From positions 3,949,501 through 4,013,500 of the forward strand of contig NZ_CP026121.1 in NCBI RefSeq assembly GCF_003330845.1: DNA of 64,000 nt, read 5' to 3'. Source of the stretch: Streptomyces sp. Go-475. Its GTDB lineage: Bacteria; Actinomycetota; Actinomycetes; Streptomycetales; Streptomycetaceae. This document shows, in pieces, positions 8,544 to 16,662 of the stretch (position 1 is the stretch's first letter; every line of letters begins with the position of its first letter). A model generated the notes under the pieces. The model was not told the origin of the DNA, made no database searches, and saw only the letters and a program-made list of their open reading frames with translations. A program made the position numbers and the translations under genes.

Positions 8544-10361
8544 TTACTTCACGATCGTGATCCGGTCCGCCTTCGGCGGTGCGATCGGGCTGCCGGCCGA
8601 GGAGTTGGCCCTCAGGTACTGCTCCAGCGCGGCGAGGTCGTCGCTGCCGACGACGTCGTTCGTGCCCTGGCCGAGCGTCGGGAATCCGTCGCCGCCGCCC
8701 GCGAGGAAGCTGTTCGTCGCGACGCGGTAGGTGGCCGCCGGGTCGATGGCCGCGCCGTTCAGCCTGATGCTGTCCGTGACCACCCGGTCGGCACCGGACT
8801 TGGTGAGGTCCAGCGTGTAGGTCAGGCCGGCGGAGACCTGGAGCACCTTCGGCGAGGCCGCGTTCGGGCCGGACACCTGCTCCTTGAGCACCTGGATCAG
8901 CTGGGCGCCCGTGAAGTTCTGCAGGTTTACGGTGTTGGCGAACGGCTGGACCGTGAAGCCCTCGGCGTAGGTCACCACACCGTCGCCCTCACCGGCCTTG
9001 GCCGCGTACGTCAGCGGGGCCCGGATGCCGCCGGGGTTCATCAGCGCCAGGTCGGTCTCCGGGTCCAGCTGCTTGCCGTGGGCGAGCTGGGCGTCGGCGA
9101 TGAGGTCGCCGAGCGGGGACTCGGTGCCGGTGTTGCCGATGTCGCCGGAGATGTAGCCGATCGGCTTGTTGCCGATGGGCGCGGCGAGGGTGTTCCACTT
9201 GCTGATCAGCTCGGTCATGTCGGGCGCCTTGGGGACGTCCCGGGTGACCACGCGGTTCGCCGACTTCACGGCCGTACGGGCGATGTCGCCGGTCAGACGG
9301 TCGTACGTCAGCGTCGTGTCCGTGTAGAGACGGCCGAAGGACGCGGCCGAGGTGACCATGCGGGGCTTGCCCGCCGGGTCGTTGACGGTGCACACGTACG
9401 GGGCGTGGGTGTGCCCCGTCACCAGCGCGTCCACCTGCGGCGTGATGTTCTTGGCGATGTCCACGATCGGGCCGGATATGCCGTCGCCCGCGCCCGGGGA
9501 GTCGCAGTCGTAGTTGTACGACGTCGACGCCGGGAAGCCGCCCTCGTGGATGAGGGCGACGATCGACTTCACGCCCTTGCGCTGCAACTCCTTGGCGTAC
9601 TTGTTGATCGTCTCGACCTCGTCCTTGAAGACCAGGCCCTTGACGCCCTCGGCGGAGACGATGTCCGGGGTGCCCTCCAGGGTCACGCCGATGAAGCCGA
9701 CCTTGACGTCCTTCTTCTTCCACACCCAGTAGGGCTTGAGGATCGGCTTCTTCGTCTTCTCGTCGAGGACGTTGGCGGCCAGGTAGGGGAAGTCGGCGCC
9801 CGCGAACTCCTCGTCCGTGTAGCAGCCGTCCTTCGGGTGGCAGCCGCCGTTCTGCAGGCGGGCCAGCTCCTTGGCGCCCTCGTCGAACTCGTGGTTGCCG
9901 ACGGAGGTGACGTCCAGGTCGAGCTTGTTCAGCGCCTCGATGGTCGGCTCGTCGTGGAAGAGCCCGGAGATCAGCGGGGAGGCGCCGACCATGTCGCCGC
10001 CGGCGGCGGTGATGGAGTACTTCTCGCCCTGGCGGGCCTGCCGCAGGTGCGTGGCGAGGTACTCGACGCCGCCCGCGTCGATGGTCCTCGTCGTGCCGTC
10101 GTGCTGGTGCTCGGTGACCCGCCCGGACGAACCCGCCGGCGGCTCCAGGTTGCCGTGCAGGTCGTTGAAGGACAGCAGCTGCACGTCCTGGTAGCGGCCG
10201 GGCCAGTGGCCGCCCTCGCGGTGGTCCTCGCCGGCGGTCGCCGCCCCCGGCAGCGCCGCGGCGGACAGCGCGCCGACGGTGACGACACCGGCGGCAAGAG
10301 CGACAAATCGGTACGTACGACGTCTCCGGCGCTCCGGATGCGCCGCGGAACTGGCTGGCAT
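8544..10361 (-). CDS. secreted 5'-nucleotidase / metallophosphoesterase (UshA family)
   Basis: Exported nucleotidase of 605 residues. ATG at 10361 follows AGGGGGGCGT, and the protein then starts with an Arg-rich Sec signal peptide (cleavage near AATAG). The N-terminal calcineurin-like domain shows the di-metal motifs NDLHGN (66-71), GGDMVG (121-126), GNHEFDEG (from 155) and TGHTHAP. The C-terminal 5'-nucleotidase domain has MNPGGIRAPL and the FLAGGGDGFPTL loop that grips the nucleobase. It would release phosphate from extracellular nucleotides. It diverges from mshD. A phosphate-scavenging role fits the pst/ppk genes further right, but I see no convincing PHO box in front of it. Confidence 0.92.
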   Translation of the reverse strand: MPASSAAHPERRRRRTYRFVALAAGVVTVGALSAAALPGAATAGEDHREGGHWPGRYQDVQLLSFNDLHGNLEPPAGSSGRVTEHQHDGTTRTIDAGGVEYLATHLRQARQGEKYSITAAGGDMVGASPLISGLFHDEPTIEALNKLDLDVTSVGNHEFDEGAKELARLQNGGCHPKDGCYTDEEFAGADFPYLAANVLDEKTKKPILKPYWVWKKKDVKVGFIGVTLEGTPDIVSAEGVKGLVFKDEVETINKYAKELQRKGVKSIVALIHEGGFPASTSYNYDCDSPGAGDGISGPIVDIAKNITPQVDALVTGHTHAPYVCTVNDPAGKPRMVTSAASFGRLYTDTTLTYDRLTGDIARTAVKSANRVVTRDVPKAPDMTELISKWNTLAAPIGNKPIGYISGDIGNTGTESPLGDLIADAQLAHGKQLDPETDLALMNPGGIRAPLTYAAKAGEGDGVVTYAEGFTVQPFANTVNLQNFTGAQLIQVLKEQVSGPNAASPKVLQVSAGLTYTLDLTKSGADRVVTDSIRLNGAAIDPAATYRVATNSFLAGGGDGFPTLGQGTNDVVGSDDLAALEQYLRANSSAGSPIAPPKADRITIVK

Positions 10362-10405
10362 ACGCCCCCCTGTGGGTCTGCTGGGACAGTGATGTCGTCC
10401 GGCGC

Positions 10406-10434
10406 AGCCTAGAGTCAACGCGCGTAGCGCGACA
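10406..10434 (-). promoter_or_regulatory. candidate promoter of the 5'-nucleotidase gene
   Basis: On the minus strand, TGTCGC and TAGGCT are separated by 17 bases, close to a vegetative (HrdB-type) promoter. It would give a leader of about 40 bases before the RBS and ATG 10361. Confidence 0.4.
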
Positions 10435-10506
10435 GGTCTTTCGTGGTTACATCCTGGTTGCTTCTTTACCGCCGATTTGCCGGTGGGGCCCCGTACCCTC
10501 ATACGC

Positions 10507-11433
10507 ATGACCAGCGACGACACCGTACGGCCCGGCCGCCCCCGCTCGATCGAGACCCTTGCCGCGCTCTCCCCGGAGCAGACCGAGGCCGTGCTCGGAC
10601 TGCTCGCCGAGGCGGCCCGGACCGACGGGCAGCAGGCGGTGTCCGAACAGGGCCGGTTGCAGTTGCGCGGCGGGGAGCGGGAGGGCGTGTCCCATCTGCT
10701 GCTGACCGTCGACGGCGAACTTGTCGGTTATGCCCAGTTGGAGGACACGGACGAGGTGGAGCCGCCGGCCGCCGAACTGGTCGTCCACCCCGGACACCGC
10801 GGGCACGGACACGGCCGGGCGCTCGGCTCGGCCCTGCTGGCGGCCTCCGGCAAGCGGCTTCGCGTGTGGGCGCACGGCGGCCACTCCGCCGCCCGGCACC
10901 TCGCCCAGGTCCTCGGCCTCACGCTCTTCCGCGAACTGCGCCAGATGCGCCGCCCGTTGACCGGCTTCGACGCACCCGAGCCGGCGCTGCCGCCGGACGT
11001 CACGGTCCGCACGTTCGTCCCCGGCCAGGACGACACGGCCTGGCTCGCGGTCAACGCCGCCGCCTTCGCCCACCACCCCGAGCAGGGCTCCCTCACCCAA
11101 CGCGACCTCGACGACCGCAAGGCCGAGCCGTGGTTCGACCCGGCGGGCTTCTTCCTCGCCTTCCGCGGCGACGAACTCGTCGGCTTCCACTGGACGAAGG
11201 TCCACGCCGAGGAGGGCCTCGGCGAGGTGTACGTCCTCGGGGTCGCCCCGGGCGCGCAGGGCGGCGGCCTCGGCAAGTCCCTCACCACGATCGGCCTGCG
11301 GCACCTCGCGGGGCAGGGCCTGCCGACCGCGATGCTGTACGTCGACGCCGACAACAAGGCGGCGGTGTCGGTGTACGAGCGGCTGGGGTTCGTGACGCAC
11401 GAGGTGGATCTGATGTACCGGACGGAGACGTGA
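10507..11433 (+). CDS. mshD: mycothiol synthase MshD
   Basis: Acetyltransferase of 308 residues with two tandem GNAT domains, the architecture of MshD, which transfers acetyl from acetyl-CoA to Cys-GlcN-Ins in the last step of mycothiol synthesis. The N-domain carries VHPGHRGHGHGRAL near 98. The C-domain carries LGVAPGAQGGGLGKSL (acetyl-CoA loop) and ends YVDADNKAAVSVYERLGF, typical of MshD. I chose ATG 10507. It has no clear Shine-Dalgarno and sits soon after a TACCCT hexamer, so a leaderless transcript is possible; an in-frame TTG lies 30 bases upstream. The stop overlaps the next GTG by 4 bases. Confidence 0.93.
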   Translation: MTSDDTVRPGRPRSIETLAALSPEQTEAVLGLLAEAARTDGQQAVSEQGRLQLRGGEREGVSHLLLTVDGELVGYAQLEDTDEVEPPAAELVVHPGHRGHGHGRALGSALLAASGKRLRVWAHGGHSAARHLAQVLGLTLFRELRQMRRPLTGFDAPEPALPPDVTVRTFVPGQDDTAWLAVNAAAFAHHPEQGSLTQRDLDDRKAEPWFDPAGFFLAFRGDELVGFHWTKVHAEEGLGEVYVLGVAPGAQGGGLGKSLTTIGLRHLAGQGLPTAMLYVDADNKAAVSVYERLGFVTHEVDLMYRTET

Positions 11434-12083
11434 CGGGCCCTGCGGCGCATGCTCCGCGCCTGCGTCCGGCCACTGATCTGCGCCTGCGTCCGGCCGCCGA
11501 GTCCGATCTCGCCGCCCTCGTCCGCCTCCGCGACGACGCGGCCCGCTGGATGCTGACCCGCGGCATCACCGGGCAGTGGCGGCCCGGGGAGCTGGACGAG
11601 GACCACTTCCGCCGGGTCATGGCACACGGCGAGGTCTGGCTGGCGGAGACCGGCGGGCGCGTGGCCGGCGCCTGGGAGCTGTGGTGGGAGGACGAGTCCG
11701 TCTGGGGCCCGCAGCCGCCGGTCGCCGGTTACGTGCACCGGCTCATGGTGGACCGGAGCACCGCCGCGCCCGGCACGGGGCGGCTGCTGCTGACCGCGGC
11801 GGAACGCCGGGTGTCCGAGGCGGGCCGGAGCCGTGTACGCCTGGACTGCCTGGCGGGCAACGCGCCGCTCAACGCCTACTACCGGGACGCCGGTTACCGC
11901 GTGGTGGGCCACAAGGAGGGCAAGCCGCAGCCGGGCGGGGTACCCAAGTCCTTCACGCTGCTGGAGAAGGACCTCGGGCAGGCGGGGTGCGCCCGGGACC
12001 AGGCCGGTCCCGGCCGTCCGGACACGAACGGGGAAGGGGGCGGAGATCCGGGCACAGGTCGCTGTGACGCAGCTACAGTGTGA
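11430..12083 (+). CDS. GNAT-family N-acetyltransferase
   Basis: Predicted acetyltransferase of 217 residues. GTG 11430 overlaps the mshD stop (GTGA) and follows GGACGGAGA, so it is coupled to mshD. After a short leader the GNAT fold spans about residues 14-185, with VHRLMVDRSTAAPGTGRLLL (acetyl-CoA binding) and RLDCLAGNAPLNAYYRDAGY near the end. Substrate unknown. The last 30 residues (Gly/Asp/Arg-rich) look like an unstructured extension and may reflect weak selection on the stop position. The link with mycothiol biosynthesis is positional only. Confidence 0.85.
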   Translation: MTGPAAHAPRLRPATDLRLRPAAESDLAALVRLRDDAARWMLTRGITGQWRPGELDEDHFRRVMAHGEVWLAETGGRVAGAWELWWEDESVWGPQPPVAGYVHRLMVDRSTAAPGTGRLLLTAAERRVSEAGRSRVRLDCLAGNAPLNAYYRDAGYRVVGHKEGKPQPGGVPKSFTLLEKDLGQAGCARDQAGPGRPDTNGEGGGDPGTGRCDAATV

Positions 12084-12085
12084 CC

Positions 12086-12373
12086 ATGGCAGACAACACG
12101 ACCATTCAGGTGTCCCGGCAGGCCCGTGACCATCTCGCGCAGGTGGCCAAGGAGCGCGGCGTGACCCTGGGGCAGCTTGTGGAGCAGTTGGCGGCGGAGC
12201 AGCTCACGGCCGCCCAGATCGCCGAGCGCGTGGCCGCGACGAGGAAGGTGCTGCGTGAGCGGATGGGCTGCACGCTGACGGACGAGGAGTTCGACGAGGG
12301 GCCGGACGTGCTGGCCAACATCTACGCGATGGCCGCGGAGAAGATGCACAACCTGCGAGGCATGGCCGCGTGA
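12086..12373 (+). CDS. antitoxin of a PIN toxin-antitoxin pair
   Basis: Small 95-residue protein just before, and overlapping by 4 bases, a PIN-type toxin gene, the usual antitoxin-first order. The N-terminus (NTTIQVSRQARDHLAQVAKE) resembles a ribbon-helix-helix DNA-binding domain; the helical C-terminus would bind the toxin. No Shine-Dalgarno precedes ATG 12086. Instead TACAGT at 12074-12079 is a good -10 hexamer placing the transcript start at or next to the ATG, suggesting leaderless expression. An in-frame GTG at 12080 is the alternative start. Autorepression is expected for the family. Confidence 0.78.
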   Translation: MADNTTIQVSRQARDHLAQVAKERGVTLGQLVEQLAAEQLTAAQIAERVAATRKVLRERMGCTLTDEEFDEGPDVLANIYAMAAEKMHNLRGMAA

Positions 12374-12768
12374 TCGTTCTCGACACGAGCGCGGTCGTCG
12401 CGCTCACCCAGGGGCACCGCGCCCTGCACCACCTCGCCGACAACGTCGCCCGCACGCCGGGGGACTGGCTGCACATCCCGGCTCTGTGCCTGATCTACGC
12501 CGAGTCCGTGGAGAAGGGCGTCGCCGGTGATGTTCTCGCCCTGCCGGGCGTCATGGTCGACCCTCTCAACCAGACCGGGGCCGCGACGGTCGGCGCGATG
12601 ATCAGGGACGGCTGGGGCGACCCTGACATCTGCCACGCCCTGTACATCGCCACACCGCACCTGGAGACCGGTGGCATGTCGATCATCCTGACCGGGCGGG
12701 AGGACGAGTACCCGCCCGGCATCCTCACCGTGGACATCGACTCCCCCCGGATGCTCGGCTTCCACTGA
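12370..12768 (+). CDS. PIN-domain-like toxin (VapC type)
   Basis: Protein of 132 residues starting at GTG inside the antitoxin stop. It opens MIVLDTSAVVAL, the first PIN strand with its acidic residue (Asp5). A second acidic position is AES near residue 46, and GWGDPDICHALYIA near 83-96 supplies further acids and the helix that follows. VapC proteins are Mg-dependent ribonucleases acting on tRNA or rRNA. This member is divergent toward its C-terminus, so activity is not certain. Confidence 0.75.
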   Translation: MIVLDTSAVVALTQGHRALHHLADNVARTPGDWLHIPALCLIYAESVEKGVAGDVLALPGVMVDPLNQTGAATVGAMIRDGWGDPDICHALYIATPHLETGGMSIILTGREDEYPPGILTVDIDSPRMLGFH

Positions 12769-12772
12769 CCTG

Positions 12773-13048
12773 TCACCCGTCGCCCTCGGGGATACGCCCG
12801 CCCCGGCTGACCACGATGCGCAGCACGTCCGCGAGCGACTCCACCGCCCTGACCAACGCGAAACGCACGGCGCGTTCACCCGCCTCGCGGTCGTCGAGCA
12901 CGGCCTTGCAGCCGGCGAGCACCTGCTCGGCGGAGGCCAGCTGAGCGGCCTCGACGTCGTCGGCGAGCCGGGAGAGCAGGCTGTGCGGGTTGTCGGTGCT
13001 GAGGTAACACGGCTTGCCGTCGGCGCCGGTCCAGGGAAGCAGCCTCAT
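12773..13048 (-). CDS. small hypothetical protein divergent from the Scr1-type regulator
   Basis: Protein of 91 residues from ATG 13048, chosen because the sequence becomes ordered there (MRLLPWTGADGKPCYLS) and a longer frame would add a Pro/Arg-rich leader. It is mostly helical with a hydrophobic heptad-like pattern over residues 25-80, and has no membrane segment. Genes of this kind often sit opposite the HTH/DUF397 pair in Streptomyces (recollection), so a shared regulatory unit is plausible. Function unknown. Confidence 0.75.
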   Translation of the reverse strand: MRLLPWTGADGKPCYLSTDNPHSLLSRLADDVEAAQLASAEQVLAGCKAVLDDREAGERAVRFALVRAVESLADVLRIVVSRGGRIPEGDG

Positions 13049-13182
13049 GCGGGGGCCTCTCGGGCGGGGAACAGGGTGTGACGAGCGGTGATTACCGTTC
13101 GTGCCCCGATCGTCACTGATCGCGCGTACGCTGCGGAAGAGGTTCGGGGTTGTCTGACGCGCAGGCAACGGGGAGGGGTGAC

Positions 13183-14007
13183 GTGGGCGGCAAGGTTGAC
13201 GCGGAGCCGGTTTCCGGGCGGGCGATGCTGGGGCAGACGCTGAAGGTTCTGCGGGAGAAGGCCGGTAAGTCACTGGGGCAGTTGGCCGACGAGACCGGCT
13301 ACGAGAAGAGCTATCTGAGCCGACTGGAGTCCGGGGAGCGGCTGTCCAAGGTGACGGTCATGGAGGACCTGGACGGGTACTACGGCACGGGTGACCTGCT
13401 GGTCAGCCATTGGAAGGCGGCTCGGCTGGATGCGTTCAAGGATCAGTACAAGGCATACATGCAACTGGAGGCGTCGGCACGAGTCATCCGGGTGTTCTCG
13501 CCGGGTATTCCCGGGCTTCTGCAAACCGAGGACTTCGCTCGGGACGTGTTGTCTGGGGCTCAGACAACGGCCGACGGTGGCGAGGCCGTCGAGGAGCAAG
13601 TGGCGGCGCGGCTGGGACGGCAGTATCTGCTGAGGCAGAAACCGGAGCCTGAGGTGCGGGTCATCATGGACGAGTTCGCACTCCGGCGCCCCGCAGTCCG
13701 GGGCAAGACCTGGCACGATCAACTGCTCCACCTTGAGACTGCCGCGCAGTGGCCCAATGTGACGCTCCAAGTACTGCCGTTCTCGGCGGGCGCGCACCAC
13801 CATATGAATGGGTCACTGACCCTGCTCTGGCAGCGGGAAGGAAGCGCCGTTGCCTACAAGGAAGGCAACGGGTGCAGCCGGTTGATCGAAGATCCGGACG
13901 AATTTCTGCGACAACGACTGTCCTACGATCGGCTCCGCGACCTGGCGCTGTCCCCGTCGGACTCGCTTGCGTTCATCAGGGACGTACTGAAGGAGCACAG
14001 ATCATGA
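13183..14007 (+). CDS. XRE helix-turn-helix regulator with Scr1 (DUF5753) domain
   Basis: Regulator of 274 residues. GTG 13183 is preceded by GGGGAGGGG, better than the upstream TTG at 13150. Residues about 10-65 form an XRE-type HTH (LGQTLKVLREKAGKSLGQLADETGYEKSYLSRLESG reads as the usual five helices). Residues about 95-265 match the Scr1/DUF5753 domain, with PGLLQTEDFARDVL and the VQVLPF-type segment near 195. These regulators are abundant in Streptomyces (WhiJ-like) and work with DUF397 proteins. The following DUF397 gene overlaps its stop by 4 bases. Confidence 0.92.
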   Translation: MGGKVDAEPVSGRAMLGQTLKVLREKAGKSLGQLADETGYEKSYLSRLESGERLSKVTVMEDLDGYYGTGDLLVSHWKAARLDAFKDQYKAYMQLEASARVIRVFSPGIPGLLQTEDFARDVLSGAQTTADGGEAVEEQVAARLGRQYLLRQKPEPEVRVIMDEFALRRPAVRGKTWHDQLLHLETAAQWPNVTLQVLPFSAGAHHHMNGSLTLLWQREGSAVAYKEGNGCSRLIEDPDEFLRQRLSYDRLRDLALSPSDSLAFIRDVLKEHRS

Positions 14008-14204
14008 CGAGCACCGTCGATCTCAGCACCGCTGTGTGGCGCAAGTCGAGTTACAGCGAAGGGGGAGCCAACGACTGCGTGGAGGTCGCCGACAACTGCC
14101 CCGGCACAGTCCCGGTCCGCGACAGCAAGCAGCCCCAGGGCCCGATACTCGTGTTCGGCGCGACCTCGTGGACATCGTTCCTGGCGGACGTCAGGAGTCG
14201 ATGA
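14004..14204 (+). CDS. DUF397 protein, partner of the Scr1-type regulator
   Basis: A 66-residue DUF397 protein. The family signature is clear: WRKSSYSEGGANDCVEVAD near residue 12, VRDSK near 38, and a final FGATSWTSFLADVR strand. DUF397 proteins are thought to modulate cognate HTH regulators, as in WhiJ-type and BldB-linked loci. ATG overlaps the regulator stop (ATGA), so the two are coupled. The last 54 bases recur nearly identically at 15909-15962 as part of a gene remnant. Confidence 0.9.
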   Translation: MTSTVDLSTAVWRKSSYSEGGANDCVEVADNCPGTVPVRDSKQPQGPILVFGATSWTSFLADVRSR

Positions 14205-14225
14205 CACCGGCGTAGCCTGGCGTAC

Positions 14226-14915
14226 GTGTACGTGGAGCGGGCGTCACGACTGGCCGGGGCGGTGGTGTGGACCAACACCCCGGACCGGTCCGGGGCGGGG
14301 CGGGTCCTGCCCGACGGCTGTATGGACCTGCTGTGGCACGACGGGCGGCTGCTGGTCGCCGGGCCCGACACCCACGCCCACCTCACGGACGGCGGGACCG
14401 GCGCCTGGGCCGGGGTCCGCTTCTACCCGGGCACGGCCCCGGCGCTCCTGGGCGTACCGGCGCACGAGCTGCGCGACCGCCGTGCCGAACTCTCGGACCT
14501 GTGGCCGGCCTCGGAGGTACGGCGCCTGGCCGGCCGCGTGAACGCGGCGCCCGACCCGGCGAGGGGTCTCGAAGAGCTGGCCCTGCGGCTTGCGGCCGGT
14601 GCCGGGCCCCCGGACCCGCTGCTGCGGCAGGTCGTCACCGCCCTCGGCGCGGGCCGCACGGTCGCCGCGACCGCCGACGAACTGGGCCTCGGCGCCCGCC
14701 AGTTGCACCGCCGATCGCTGGCCGCGTTCGGCTACGGCCCCAAGACCCTGGCCCGCATCCTGCGGCTGCGCCGCGCCCTCGCGCTGGCCCGGGACGGCGT
14801 GCCCTTCGCCGACACGGCCGCCCGGGCCGGCTACGCCGACCAGGCCCACCTCGCCCGTGACGTACGGGAGTTGGCGGGCCTGCCGCTGGGGGAGCTAATC
14901 GGCCGCGGCGGCTAG
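14226..14915 (+). CDS. AraC-family regulator with DUF6597-type sensor domain
   Basis: Protein of 229 residues beginning at GTG 14226. The N-terminal half ([13 protein letters not shown] near 27-40, [10 protein letters not shown] near 65) matches the beta-barrel domain found before AraC-type HTHs in many actinobacterial regulators. The C-terminal HTH covers about 140-225, with [29 protein letters not shown] as the second helix-turn-helix region. The gene converges on the VOC gene and overlaps its end by 21 bases. It may regulate the adjacent VOC/SRPBCC pair, but the palindrome between those genes is unlike the direct repeats usual for AraC proteins. Confidence 0.85.
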   Translation: MYVERASRLAGAVVWTNTPDRSGAGRVLPDGCMDLLWHDGRLLVAGPDTHAHLTDGGTGAWAGVRFYPGTAPALLGVPAHELRDRRAELSDLWPASEVRRLAGRVNAAPDPARGLEELALRLAAGAGPPDPLLRQVVTALGAGRTVAATADELGLGARQLHRRSLAAFGYGPKTLARILRLRRALALARDGVPFADTAARAGYADQAHLARDVRELAGLPLGELIGRGG

Positions 14916-15299
14916 CGGGGCGAACAGGTCCACGCCGTTGCCGTCCGGGTCGAGCACCACCGCGTACCGCTGGCCCCAGAAGGCGTCCCAGGGCTTGAGC
15001 TCGCCGCGGCAACCGGAGCCGACCAGCTCCTCGTACAGCGCGTCCACCTCGGCCGGCCCGTCGCACCGCAGGGCCAGCGAGGCCCGGCCCCCGCCGCGGG
15101 GCGGTTCCCACGCGGCGTGGAAGGACCGGACGGTCTCCTCGGTGTCGAGCATCAGCCGCAGCCCGCCGGGCAGTCCGGCCTCGGCGTGCGGCTGGTGCTC
15201 GGCGCCCTCCGGGAAGGCGAACCCGAGCCGGCGGTAGAAGGCGACAGAGGCGGCCATGTCCGAGACGACCAGGCCGATGGCATCGAATCGTGCGGTCAT
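14895..15299 (-). CDS. VOC-superfamily (glyoxalase/bleomycin-resistance fold) protein
   Basis: Protein of 134 residues with two beta-alpha-beta-beta-beta units of the vicinal-oxygen-chelate fold: [23 protein letters not shown] at the start and [21 protein letters not shown] at the end. Members are metal-dependent isomerases, dioxygenases or drug-binding proteins; the substrate here cannot be read. It diverges from the SRPBCC gene across a long inverted repeat (15329-15379), which implies joint control. Confidence 0.85.
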   Translation of the reverse strand: MTARFDAIGLVVSDMAASVAFYRRLGFAFPEGAEHQPHAEAGLPGGLRLMLDTEETVRSFHAAWEPPRGGGRASLALRCDGPAEVDALYEELVGSGCRGELKPWDAFWGQRYAVVLDPDGNGVDLFAPLAAAAD

Positions 15300-15328
15300 G
15301 GGCCCACCGTAGGCAGCCCGCGGCGGCC

Positions 15329-15379
15329 GGTCTTGAAGGAAACGGACACCGGCCGCGGGCGTCCGATCCGTTCAAGACC
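15329..15379. promoter_or_regulatory. long imperfect palindrome between divergent VOC and SRPBCC genes
   Basis: Two 22-base arms match at 18 of 22 positions. The left arm is 15329-15350, beginning GGTCTTGAAGGAAACGGAC; the right arm is 15358-15379, ending CCGTTCAAGACC; a 7-base GC spacer lies between. The site fills the centre of the 111-base divergent promoter region, as expected for an operator that controls both genes. The protein that binds it is unknown. Confidence 0.7.
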
Positions 15380-15410
15380 GCCCCTCGGCCGCCCTCGTAA
15401 CGTCGCCGCC

Positions 15411-15818
15411 ATGACGACCACGACACGGACATCCCGGCACCTGAGCATCTCCGTCGACCGCCCGGCCCGGGAGGTCTACGACTACGTCTCGGACCCCGGC
15501 AACATTCCCGGCTGGGCTCCCGGACTGGCCCGCTCCGTCGAGCGGCTGGACGGGCGGTGGGTGGGGGAGTCACCGATGGGCAGGGTCGTGATCGTGTTCA
15601 CGCCCAGGAACGACTTCGGCGTGCTCGACCACGACGTCACGCTGCCCTCGGGCGAGACCGTGCACAATCCGATGCGGGTGCTCGCCGACGGCTCCGGCTG
15701 CGAGGTGGTCTTCACGCTGCGCCGGCAGCCGTGGATGAGCGACGAGGAGTTCCGCCGCGACGCGGAGGCGGTCTCCGCCGACCTCGCCGAGCTCAAGCGG
15801 GTGATGGAGCAGGGCTGA
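15411..15818 (+). CDS. SRPBCC/START-like polyketide-cyclase-type protein
   Basis: Protein of 135 residues from ATG 15411. The start ISVDRPAREVYDYVSDPGNIPGWAPGL is typical of the SRPBCC (Bet v1-like) hydrophobic-pocket fold, and the C-terminal helix EEFRRDAEAVSADLAELKRVM closes the pocket. Such small proteins bind lipophilic ligands or act as activators of Hsp90 ATPase or cyclases. It is divergently paired with the VOC gene. Ligand unknown. Confidence 0.85.
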   Translation: MTTTTRTSRHLSISVDRPAREVYDYVSDPGNIPGWAPGLARSVERLDGRWVGESPMGRVVIVFTPRNDFGVLDHDVTLPSGETVHNPMRVLADGSGCEVVFTLRRQPWMSDEEFRRDAEAVSADLAELKRVMEQG

Positions 15819-15852
15819 CCCTCGGCCGAAGGTCACTGGCCCGCGCCGGCTG

Positions 15853-15975
15853 TCCACGGTGAAGGACGCGCCGACCGGGCCCTCGGTGAGGGGCCAGTTC
15901 GGTGCCTCGATACTCCTGTTCGGCGCGGCCTCGTGGACGTCGTACCTGGCGGGCGTCAGAAGGACTCAGTGTTGA
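15853..15975 (+). pseudogene. DUF397 gene remnant
   Basis: One frame reads a degenerate DUF397 tail: VKDAPTGP, then FGASILLFGAASWTSYLAGVR, ending at TGA 15973-15975. Compare FGATSWTSFLADVR in the intact gene at 14004-14204. The N-terminal half with WRKSSYS is missing and there is no start codon or RBS. The last part is 89 percent identical (48 of 54 bases) to 14144-14197. The remnant overlaps the 3' end of the broken gene on the other strand, so this interval looks like decaying DNA. Confidence 0.7.
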
Positions 15976-16491
15976 CGGCGCCGTAGCGCAGGACGTCGTC
16001 GCCCTGCGGAAGCAGGTATCCGATGCCCCGCGTCTGCGGCAGCTTTCCCCTCAGCGTCGACGCGTTGGTGCACCCAGAGACCTCGAAGCCGATGACGCCG
16101 AGGCTGAAGGGAGCGCTCTTGAAGGTCTCGGCCCCGATGGTGGCCAGCCAGTCGTCCAGCACACTGGACCTGAAGAACGGCCGGCCGTCCCAGTGCGCGA
16201 CCCCCGCGTGGTCCAGCGCTCCCAGGGGGACGTAGAAGTCCAGCCAGTCGCCGCTGTCGTCACCGCCGCGGATCGCCACGCAACCGCATACGACCAGGTG
16301 GCCGGTCGGCAGACGGACCTGACCGCGAAGGTGGCCGTACTCGGTCAGAGAGCCGACCGTGCACGGCACGCGATCCTGTTCCTCGGGTTCACGATCTCTC
16401 CGCCCGAAGCACCCCCCCCCACCTCGACGGCCAACTCGTAGTAACCACCGGACCAGTTGCTCTGGTCCCGGAAGGCAGCAGGGCTCGTCAT
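15956..16491 (-). pseudogene. conserved hypothetical gene interrupted by a frameshift in a G9 tract
   Basis: Two frames each look coding. The first, from ATG 16491, reads MTSPAAFRDQSNWSGGYYEL and AVEVGGG. The second reads CFGRRDREPEEQ and then a coherent 150-residue protein to the stop at 15956, with LRGQVRLPTGHLVVCGCVAI and WLDFYVPLGAL. They meet at nine consecutive G on the minus strand (C run at 16412-16420). One extra G would give a continuous 178-residue protein. I recall similar unbroken proteins in other Streptomyces, with some additional residues at the junction, so a deletion may also be present. Real frameshift, slippage-prone switch and sequencing error are all possible. Confidence 0.7.
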
Positions 16492-16662
16492 GGCGTGGTC
16501 ATGCCGCAGAGTCCCCGGTGGGCTAGGCTGCGGCCATGCATACCGGGACGGCATCGCGCCACACACGGATTGGTGACCCGGTGCTCTCCTGAGCGCCGTA
16601 CGGGCTCCGCCTCCGTCGTGTTGATCACAGGCTTCGGCACATCAATCACGACAGGAGAGCTC

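Noticed and set aside
10446..10467. Possible PHO box (GTTACATCCTG-GTTGCTTCTTT) before the 5'-nucleotidase gene
   Set aside because: Only three or four of seven bases match GTTCACC in each unit, and its orientation is away from the gene.
15902..16441. 179-codon plus-strand frame over the broken gene
   Set aside because: It is antisense to a minus-strand frame with coherent protein sequence and begins inside the DUF397 remnant in another frame.
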